Assembly: GCA_036426205.1 (NCBI GenBank)
Contig: CM071586.1
Coordinates: 10,155,431 to 10,219,430 of the forward strand
From: Ascaphus truei
Taxonomy: Eukaryota > Chordata > Amphibia > Anura > Ascaphidae
Direction: 5' to 3'
DNA length: 64,000 nucleotides
In this document: positions 56,238 through 64,000 of the stretch, one piece after another
Layout of the letters: the number at the start of each line of letters is the position of its first letter
Position numbering within the stretch: the stretch's first letter is position 1
Position numbers and translations under genes: made by a program
The notes under the pieces: generated by a model
Databases searched by the model: none
What the model saw: the letters and a program-made list of their open reading frames with translations, nothing else
What the model was told of the DNA's origin: nothing

Positions 56238-56833
56238 TTAACCGTGAAGGAAGTGTTTAAGCTCCCAGTCAAGCTTAATGCCATGTGGGTGGAGAGTGTT
56301 GAGAGTGTATATCCAATACATCTCTTGTTTATTCAAAGTGTTTTCCCTATTGCCACCCCTGGGGTGGCAAGGTATGTGTTCTATTGCAGAAAAAGAAAAA
56401 TTATTAATGCCACCCTTAGAACATTGAGCGAAATGTCTAGGGACTGGATGGTTTAAATCTCTTTTTTTAAGTAACCGTACATGCTCAGCTATTCTTGTTC
56501 TGAGTGGTCTTGTAGTGCGGCCCACATATTTGTGGCCACACCCACAAAAAAAAATATATAAATGACAAATGCAATGTTGCAATTGAGAAAATTCTTGATA
56601 TAATATTTCTTAAGATTGTCATTGTATAAAATGTATTTAGTTTGGGATGTATACTGGCACATAGAGCAACTACCACATCGATAAAAACCTTTTGGGATGC
56701 TCTTGATATGTGTTAAGTTAGACATAGAATTGAACATGCTGGGTGACAGGTGGAAGGCCAAAGTTTTGGCTTTCCGATATGAGAATCTTGGTCCCTGTTG
56801 TACTATGGGGCAGATGTCTTTGTCTAATAACAA
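56238..56833 (-). pseudogene. PLE 2 RT tail and GIY-YIG endonuclease
   Basis: Frame 56833-56489 reads GPRFSYRKAKTLA and the Cys cluster CGSCSMC, then NCNIAFVIYIFF. A frameshift in an A9 run (about 56546) leads to frame 56582-56238 with CGCGHKYVGRTTRPLRTRI and EHVRLLKK, the GIY-YIG core. Equivalent residues lie at 460-573 of the first PLE protein. The RT catalytic core is missing. Confidence 0.88.
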
Positions 56834-56855
56834 TTAGACATTGTTATTAGACAAA
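56819..56855. repeat. Perfect 16-bp inverted repeat at the PLE 2 truncation point
   Basis: TTTGTCTAATAACAAT (56819-56834) and ATTGTTATTAGACAAA (56840-56855), separated by TAGAC. It sits exactly where PLE coding ends, consistent with the inverted partial copies known at PLE 5' ends. Confidence 0.7.
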
Positions 56856-57128
56856 TTGCGCCATTGCGGGGAGGGCTCTCGCGCGCGCAGCATCCGCCAC
56901 AGCGGACGCTGTAGTAGGCAGCGGGGGCAAGGCCTAAGAAGCCCAAGTTGGAGCTTTGTTTTTTTTTGTTTTATTTTCTGTTGTCTTGTCTCTCTCTGTT
57001 CCCTTCTCTTTGATTTACAGCTCCGACCATCAAGATTATTTATCTATTCTATGGACAATAAGACTAATCCTACGGAGGAGAGGGGACCCTCTGAGTATAG
57101 ATGAATCTGAGATTTGTTTGGAGCAGAG
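56856..57128. other. Unassigned spacer
   Basis: Includes a CGCGCGCG-rich start and a T-rich tract. No gene or repeat could be supported. Confidence 0.4.
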
Positions 57129-58913
57129 TGTCACGGGAGCTTGTGCAGGGTTATAATATACACAAACATCACTGGGTTGAATTGAACACAACTAAGATAT
57201 GATAAATTAGGTTTATTCCTTGAAAAAGGTGAACACACAAAATTGCACAAATAACATACAGAATATAGCACTTACTTAGGGGTTGGACAATGAAGCAATC
57301 AGGAACGGGATTGGCAATTCATTCAGGCATCAGGTAACAAGTAGATGTAGTAACGAAGACACTGGGCATAGGGCTTACACTCGTTTATATGGGATTCAAG
57401 CCCTATACCCTAACATTGGGTGCCAGGTATTGGTTAACAATTACCTGCACCCAATCCCCTTTTGCCAGCTTACGTGGGAAGCATTGTTGGATCATGCCCC
57501 CAGTTAGTTGGCACATGCGCACAATCCTCACTTGGGGTCTCATTTCCGTATCCCCACACTAAAGAAAAGGCGCCTTAAAGTCTACCAGACGTGTATCTGG
57601 CCAGGAAAGCCTTTGTCTCCAAGTGTGAATTACAACACTTACAAACCACTCAGGCCCTGCGTTTCTCTGCCCTATTGTACAGTACACAATCAGAGTGGTG
57701 AAGCCTTTGATCAGGGGGCCTGTTGTAGACAACTGGTCGCCCCCCCCTGAGCATTAACATATAGCAGAACCAGTATCTTTCGCGGGCTTTTATACCAGAC
57801 CCAAAAGACAGTACATTTCTTAATATCTAAACATATTAAAATAATCCGTTCGGCTGGGCTGAAAAATGCCAGATCCTCATGCCGGAGGGGACTCTCCATG
57901 GTGGCAAAGTTTCAGCTCGCTACGACCCACCGGACCGGAGTTACAAAAATACAGTTTAAAGGCACATTTACAAAAGTGGCTTTTCTCTGCCATTGAAATC
58001 AATGGCAAAAACCCAAACTAAACCATTACCCTGACTCCGTTCTTTTGCTCGGGGAGGGTCGGCATTTGCCATGCAGTCATGCCGGAACTATGACTACATG
58101 GACATACCGGCCCTCTGGTCCTAACAGAACCGGAGTTATGGATTTCAGGTTCCTGCACATTTTGACTTAGCCGTTTTTTTACCTCGCGGCTTTTACCTCC
58201 ACCATTAGAGTCAATGGTGCGACCCTCGTAGCGAGTGCGACCCTTTACCGAGGTCATTGATTGTCGGACCCGGTTGGGGTCGAGTGAGGGGGTTCCTAGG
58301 GTCTAGGGGCAAAATGAATTTTATTCCTGGGTGCCCTAGAACCTAAGTTTCCCACGCCAATTGAACGCGAACTTGACCGGGGATTGATCAAAGCTGTTTT
58401 AAGACATAGTTTCCGCTTTTGCGGTTCTGCGGTCTGGCTGGCTGCCAGCCCGTTCCTGGAGGTCGGAGTCGAGGAATCCCCATTGAAATGCATTACTCCA
58501 TTCACTTTCAATGGGGAACCGTCACTCCTCTCGGGTGCCATCTGCAGGTCTTCTGCAATATCAGGCGCAAATCGCCGGAATCTCCATAGGGTTACATGGG
58601 GCTTCAATGGCGACCTATGGAGAGATTGCAAAATGGAGCCTGCAAAGACGGGAAAAGGAACAAAGGGCTATAAACACAAAATTAACATCAACCCTTTCCC
58701 TCCCGACTGGATCCCAGTGTAGGTGTTGGTGCAAACACGGAGATGGGGAAAATACACATTCACAGGGGGATACACATTTGGTGCTGAAGCAGGGGCATAA
58801 ACACAGTACTGGACATCATTCCAGTTAACCCCTGACCTCCCAGGTGAGGGCAGGGGGTGGCCAAATGGGGTGTAACCACTTTAATACCGGGCCAAACCCC
58901 CTCCCCCGCTACA
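57129..58913 (-). mobile_element. 3' LTR of a Ty3/gypsy element
   Basis: About 1785 bp, in minus sense from TGTAGCGGGGGAGGG to CTCCCGTGACA. The purine tract AATAAGGGGCGG lies directly before the TGTAG end (minus), as a polypurine tract should. AATAAA (minus) lies about 90 bp from the far end. The terminal TGTCACGGGAG is shared with 14504 and 60616. The pol stop is only about 10 bp upstream of the LTR. No 5' LTR here. Confidence 0.7.
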
Positions 58914-59345
58914 CCGCCCCTTATTAATGGGTGCCCTGTGGCCCACTGCCCCTCACGGGAAGTGGGGCACCGTTGGCATCGTTGAAGAACTCAAGTTCAG
59001 ATGGGTATTCTTGATGAGAGAGCCCACCTGCGTTGCCGTGTTCACTACCCTTCTTGTGTTGGATCGTGAACTCGAAACTCCTGCAGGGCCAAGCTCCACC
59101 ATAATAGCTTAGCATTCTCTCCTGATGCCCTCTGTAGCCAACTCAGGGGGTTGTGGTCCATAGAACGGTGAAGGAGCGCCCATACACGTAAGGCGGTAGC
59201 TTCCTTAGTGCCCACACAATGGCCAAGCACTCCTTCTCAATGGTGGCATATGCCATCTCTCTGGGGAGCAGCTTACGGCTGAGGTACACCACACGATGTC
59301 TCCCGTGTGAAACTTGAGTCAGATCTGGAAGAAAGCAGTATAGGT
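58914..59345 (-). pseudogene. Ty3/gypsy pol fragment: RNase H
   Basis: Minus-strand frames with VVYLSRKLLPREMAYATIEK, ECLAIVWALRKLPPYVYGR, NPLSWLQRASGENAKLL and HKKGSEHGNAGGLS: the RNase H and connection end of Ty3/gypsy pol. The frame stops right before the LTR with no integrase downstream. Integrase may lie upstream (Gmr1-like order) or have been deleted. Two frameshifts. The upstream side is cut by the GA microsatellite. Confidence 0.85.
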
Positions 59346-59394
59346 TATTTCGGTGTAGGTATACGGCAGTTAAGATAAGACAGAGAGTGGGTGA

Positions 59395-59820
59395 CAGACA
59401 GAGAGAGAGACAGTGACAGAGAGAGAGAGACAGTGACAGACAGAGAGACAGAGGACAGAGAGAGACAGAGGACAGAGAGAGACAGACGGGACAGAGGACT
59501 GCGAGACAGACAGAGGACAGCGAGACAGACAGAGGACAGCGAGACAGACAGAGGACAGTGAGAACAGCGAGACAGAGGATAGCGAGAACAGCGAGACAGA
59601 GAGAGAGAGAGAACAGAGAGAGAGAGTGGGCGAGAGAGAGTGGGCGAGAGAGAGTAGGTGATAGAGAGTGGGTGACAGAGAGAGAGAGAGTGGGTGACAG
59701 AGAGAGAGGTGGGTGATAGAGAGAGAGAGTGTGGGTGAAGTGGGTGGGGGTTGGGTGGGTGACTGACTGACTGACATGTTTGACGGACACGTGGGTGGGT
59801 AACTGACGGATGGTTGACTG
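59395..59820. repeat. GA/GACA microsatellite and GTGG(GT) tract
   Basis: Short-period repeats: AGAGAGACAGTGACAG, GACAGAGGACAGCGAGACAG (about 20-bp higher-order period, 59470-59600), then GTGGGTGACAGAGAG and GACTGACTGAC. All open frames here are compositional. Confidence 0.9.
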
Positions 59821-59854
59821 GGTTATTGTCTGTATACACACTGTCTCACACAAT

Positions 59855-59982
59855 GCCACTGATACACACAGACACTGGGAGGGGGCAGTCACATACACAC
59901 ACACAGAGACTGCGAGAGGGGCAGTCACACACACACAGAGACTGTGAGAGGGACAGTCACACACACACACTGGGAGGGAGCA

Positions 59983-60031
<49 letters not shown>

Positions 60032-60245
60032 GGGAGAGGGCAGACACACACAGAGACTGGGAGAGTGGCAGTCACACACACACATATACACTGGGAGGGG
60101 GCATCACACACACACACACATTGGGAGGGGGCAGACACACACAGACTGGGAGAGGGTCAGTCACACACACACATATACACTGGGAGGGGGCAGACACACA
60201 CACACACACTGGGAGGGGAGCAGACACACACACTGGGAGGGACAC
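59855..60245. repeat. CA microsatellite with interspersed ACTGGGAGGGGGCA units
   Basis: (CA)n tracts separated by CTGGGAGGGGGCAGACACAC-like units with an irregular 30-60 bp period, including a (CA)22-class run at 59985-60028. Thr-His-rich frames on plus and Val-Cys-rich on minus are by-products. Confidence 0.92.
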
Positions 60246-60615
60246 ACAACCCCCAGGAAGTGAGGATCCATCAGCCAATTACTACAACAATCAATAAGAA
60301 ACTGGAATAATGACATCATATGTGTAGCCAGGTCCCCCGCTGTGGAGCTGTCCCCCCCCCCTCGCGACACTCACCGCGGCAGCAGGGAAGTATTAGCCGT
60401 TCGTGGGGAGATGCAGGAGGGTGGGCGTGGATAGCGCGACTCTCTGGCAGGCGGCCGGTTGCCAAGAACGCGTGCGGACGCATTGCCAGGCTGCTGTCGG
60501 GTCCCGGTGCAGGGCGCCGCCATAGGGACTTGCGCACGCATGCGCAGAAGACATTTTGGCGCGGGGAAGGCAGGGAAGGTCGCGCATGCGCAGGACGAGC
60601 GCGCGAAAGAACGCT
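60246..60615. other. GC-rich sequence with NRF1-like sites
   Basis: CpG-rich. CGCGCATGCGCA (60581-60592) and TGCGCACGCATGCGCAG (60531-60547) match the NRF1 pattern YGCGCAYGCGCR closely. No gene is visible on either side, so any promoter role is unproven. Confidence 0.4.
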
Positions 60616-61400
60616 TGTCACGGGAGACGCGCTTAATAACACATTTATATTTCGTGGGTCCTGATTGAGCAGAACAGGTTGAGCAAAATAAACTGAGATT
60701 TATTCCCTTGATAGGCAAACACACGACAACTGCAGAATAAACTTAATAATTACACTCACGGGTAGAGAAACAGAGGATAATGTCCAGAAAGATGCAAAGC
60801 ACCAGAAGATTGTCCTTTAAAATTTAGTCCTTTTGCAAATTGCCAAATAAATAGCCCCAGTCCAATCCTTCTGTGAATGTGCAAAGTCTTTTCTGGTTCT
60901 CTGGGATTTGCTGGAATCCCCAGGGCTAACGAAATCCTGAAGCAGGGCAAGTATCCTTGTTGCGATGTTTTTAACCCCTTGCGTTCTGGAATCGTAGCCG
61001 CTGTACTTAGGTCTTATCCGCATGAAGAAATCAGGTAACAGCAACAGCAATAACACAGGAATCACACAGGAATGAGGGGTACAGGCCTTTTTAAGGACAC
61101 GGGCCTGTGAAGGGATACATTAGCCTCATCCCATTGGCAAGGAATTATCTTCCTCCTATCAGAACCTGCCAGGTCACATGGGCCAGTCCTACAGCCAGCT
61201 CAGGTAACTCTGAGCATGCTCAGTAAGCAGCTTGGTAGCACTGCTAAGTAAAAAGGGGCCACTCATTTCTGGGGACGCAATGTCTGAAGTTTGGGTCCCG
61301 AGGTGTGAAATATCCAGGAGGAGTAACAGGACCTGCTACTCATAAACATCCTGATTAAGTGACACTTTACGAATCTGGGATCTTTCATCCCAACAGGGGG
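60616..61400 (-). mobile_element. LTR-like sequence with TGTCACGGGAG terminus
   Basis: Starts TGTCACGGGAGACG and shares TGATTGAGCA downstream with the sequence at 14504. TTTATT (AATAAA on minus) lies near 60695-60705. The far end is not fixed; a CCGTTACA end at about 62774 is possible. No coding domain. Confidence 0.4.
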
Positions 61401-62774
61401 CTCCTGTATGCATAACATTTGGTCCTTACTGCCTTACAAAGGCAGGCAGACAAAAAAATAGCATCCTGCCGGTACATTTTAAAACAGCAACAGAAAGGCA
61501 CTTCACTGCAGGTAGAGATTAGCCTGCAAAATGGGGACAGCCATGCATATAGAATTAACCCCTTCATCCCCAACGCGAAATAGGAGTAACCAGCTGAGCC
61601 CACTGCCTTTATTAATGCGCTGATTACCCCCATTTTCGCCACAGCCACCAATGAGAGGAGGGCTCTGTAAGGGGACTTCAAGTCCCATGAGCCTCTGGAG
61701 CGACCCCATGATGCCAGGGAGCCAATAGGGCTGCAGGAGCTCCCTGCTTGCAAGATATAGATACATTTCGTGGGGTTTTGCAGGCAGGAGTTGGTGAGAA
61801 GAGCAGCTAGGGGAAGGAGGTAGGGTGCAGGAGTCAGTGACTCCCTGCACTAGGCCAGCACTCCCCTAGGCCCCAGATAACCCTGAGACATCCCAGCTGA
61901 GTGTTGTAGGGACAAGCCCTAGGTTAGGGGCTCTGCCCCATTATCTAGTTATTAGTAGTGACCCAGAGTATTGATCGGTTGCTGACAGAGAGCTGGACTA
62001 TCTTCACGGAGGCCAAGCCAGCAGTGACTGCGGCCTGCGGGTAACATACAGATCCTCGCCAAGGCACAGACGGTGTGGAGCTGCGGTGATATTATCCACG
62101 CCGGAATTCACCCCACGCGTAGGAGGATATCACGACGATCCAAACCCGGTGGTATAGCAGTACCCGTGGCTGGAGCCCGGGCAGGTAACCCACTACCTCA
62201 CGTGAACCAACCAGGCCTATCACCAGACATAGTGGCTGCGCAGTCACACACACACACTTGTATGTGACTTGGGAGTGCGAGACATTGGGTTGGGTTTACT
62301 GGACACGGGGTGGGATCACTCTGTAAAGGTTAGCGTCCGCCGTGACGCATAAAGTTTAGCGTCCGCCGTGACGTATAAAGTGTGGGCACCCGCCGTGGTG
62401 CAAGTTAGCGTTAGCATCCTGTAAGACGCGTAGTCTGGTTGCCCTTAGCGGGGGACCCTTGTTACTATGTGTTGATGTTACTTATCTCTATATGCTCGTT
62501 AGTAAAATCACCAGTTGCTATACAATCTGTTGTACGTGGTTATTGTGTATTGTCCTGCGAGGAACCACTCCCCCTCTGGTGGGAGCCATCGCAGGTGGAG
62601 GCGCTGCATCATTGTAAGTGAGTAACCGTAGTATAATTGCCCCAGGTTCCCCGTGGCGGAAGCTCAGCCCTCCTGTGAGCCACCAGGTAATGCACCCACA
62701 CTTATGGTAACACCGTATGTTCCTCCACACCCACAGTATAAACTGCGATTGGGGGGGGGGGGAAACCCGTTACA
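61401..62774. other. Unassigned repeat-like sequence
   Basis: No domain-bearing ORF. A roughly 25-bp direct repeat TAGCGTCCGCCGTGACG(C/T)A occurs two to three times at 62328-62400. Ends with a G12 run and CCGTTACA, which could be an LTR edge. Confidence 0.35.
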
Positions 62775-63190
62775 TATGCAAATCCTGTTATGTAATGTAT
62801 GTTGTTGACAGGCGTCATGGGGCTTACCGGTGAGTGTAGTGCCACAGTACAGAGCCAGTAGTAGTGAGGCTTTTCTTCACTCTGCCAGCAGTTTCAGACA
62901 CACACACTCCGTCCCCGGTACTAAGCCCCGCCCCCGGCACTCTGACCTCCAACCAATCCCATGCTTCTACTCTAAAGCCCCGCCCCCCGGCATTCTACTA
63001 TTGGAAGAAAAAAAAAATACTCACGGTTGCCTCCTCCCGCTGCCGCCCCCGCGCACGGGATCAGGGGCAAAACCCGGGACATTTCCAGGACGGACTATCA
63101 CCCGGGACAGCTCAGAAAAATACGGGACTGTCCCGGCAAAACCAGGACGTATGGTCACCCTACTGAAGGGGTTAAATAAAGCATGAGCTT
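62775..63190. other. DNA-transposon-like terminus (single end)
   Basis: The right part, read on minus, begins near TAGGGTGACCATACGTCC and continues CTGGTTTTGCCGGGACAG, a terminal pattern I associate with cut-and-paste transposon relics in vertebrates. The opposite terminus is not seen, so the family and extent are uncertain. Confidence 0.35.
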
Positions 63191-64000
63191 ATGTGGGTAG
63201 TGCAATTAAAATCTGAAGCCAGTATCATACTTACCTTTACTATGGAGGCAAAGTGGGTGCACAAATTCCCAGGTGTGAATATAATAAAACTTACACCTAT
63301 ATATCTCCCTGTCAGCCTTACACATTCAGAGGACTGAAATTGGGCGCCCCTGGCCCACAGGCCACACAGTGATGTTATATTGAGTAATTCATGCAGGGTA
63401 CAGTTTAAACCGCACATTGTAGCGTGCACGAAGCAATCCTATCATTGTGCAGCTCCCGGTTGGAGGGGAGTGCACCCGGAAGCACTGTGTTCGCGCTGAT
63501 CGAAGGGACCGCCAAGCGTAGCGTATTCTGCAGTCTTGCAGTATCACCATTGGACACTCACCCTTTGCCAGAACGCTGTCTGTCTGCCATATGTCCTAAT
63601 CTAGGGCTCTCCTGTGAGTTGCCATTGCCTACCGCTGCTGCGGTTTTTGTGCATCCAAATATATCACTGTTTTGCCTACAACCATCTTTTGGGTGTTATT
63701 TGTCGCTGCTGCATTGCTGCAGTTGTTGCTGTGGTTCTGTGCATCATCATACAACAGTGTTGTGCCTCCCATTATCTCCTGAGTGGCTTGTGCCACTGCT
63801 GCTGTTGCTGCAGTGATTAAGTGTTACTTATTTTCTATTCTACCACTGGTTGTCATTGCAAGTCACCTCACTAATATCTAGATACCTGCTGATTATTCTA
63901 AGTGTATTAAGGTTTATTTTCTATACATAGTTGCACTATCAGTGTGTGTTTTGTTTTTCATATCTCTCTACCGGTGAATTGCGCTCCCTGACTCCTGTCC
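63191..64000. other. Unassigned sequence to window end
   Basis: No recognisable gene. At 63630-63815 two degenerate units of about 85 bp share GCTGCTGC, TTTGTGCATC(A/C) and GTTTTGCCT-type words. Translations are Cys/Leu/Ser-rich without a domain. Confidence 0.35.

Larger units (their letters stand above)
55444..56855 (-). mobile_element. Penelope-like element 2, 5'-truncated
   Basis: Minus-strand PLE comprising the end of RT/linker plus GIY-YIG (56833-56238), a 3' UTR, and a terminal module (TATA-like, hammerhead-like motif, AATAAA at 55585-55470). The truncated upstream end carries a 16-bp perfect inverted repeat at 56819-56855. The left boundary is approximate. Confidence 0.8.

Noticed and set aside
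59143..60370. Ser/Leu- and Thr/His-rich frames up to 275 aa
   Set aside because: Microsatellite translation; only the last part of 59970-59143 (RNase H) is real and is annotated separately.
1..64000. tRNA, rRNA, telomeric repeats or a host exon set
   Set aside because: Reading both strands showed none that could be supported; all recognisable coding belongs to mobile elements.

Overview
This is a non-coding vertebrate genomic window, most likely from a frog. No host gene, rRNA or tRNA gene could be supported. The amphibian assignment is an inference from the repeat mix: CR1 LINEs with an ACTATGTAACTATGTAAC-type tail, L2 and L1-clade LINEs, Penelope-like elements (PLEs) with GIY-YIG endonucleases and hammerhead-like ribozymes, Ty3/gypsy elements, several MITE families and long minisatellites.

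Layout. 1-1790: 30-bp minisatellite split by a hAT-type MITE with an 8-bp target duplication. 3.3-10.3 kb: an old minus-strand CR1, cut by a 3.3-kb plus-strand PLE (5844-9174) and a TIR MITE (9300-9791). 11.15-11.61 kb: a large hairpin (foldback). 12.2-14.4 kb: 38-bp purine-rich minisatellite, followed by an LTR-like block. 16.0-17.15 kb: 20-bp minisatellite abutting a minus L2. 18-22 kb: foldback repeats, an L2-type endonuclease fragment, a CR1 tail and PLE terminal repeats with hammerhead-like motifs. 23.1-25.2 kb: CR1 with an ERV-like solo LTR, then a Ty3-like solo LTR, both with target duplications. 26.7-27.7 kb: second 20-bp array. 27.7-34.5 kb: well-preserved L1 (1105-aa ORF2 frame, minus). 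34.5-37.7 kb: partial Ty3/gypsy. 37.7-40.5 kb: 31-bp minisatellite. 40.5-50.4 kb: a second, full-length but indel-ridden L1 with an intact ORF1, inserted in that minisatellite. 50.4-51.6 kb: three minisatellites in a row. 51.6-54.7 kb: a third, plus-strand L1 interrupted by a second copy of the TIR MITE. 55.4-56.9 kb: minus PLE with hammerhead-like motif. 57.1-59.3 kb: Ty3/gypsy RNase H plus 3' LTR. 59.4-60.2 kb: microsatellites. 60.6-64 kb: LTR-like and unassigned repeats.

Two results stand out. First, three PLE-type terminal repeats (8983-9101, 21763-21870 and 55470-55585 on minus) share one compact module: a TATA-like box, a hammerhead-like motif starting about 30-33 bp downstream, and AATAAA about 30-40 bp after the motif. 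A fourth site (21072-21180) has the TATA-like box and motif only. Second, about 34,515-49,310 looks like unpolished long-read sequence. It begins and ends at the same position of the same L1, which suggests gap filling and a false junction at 34,515. Copy number, gene breaks and order in that interval should not be taken at face value.
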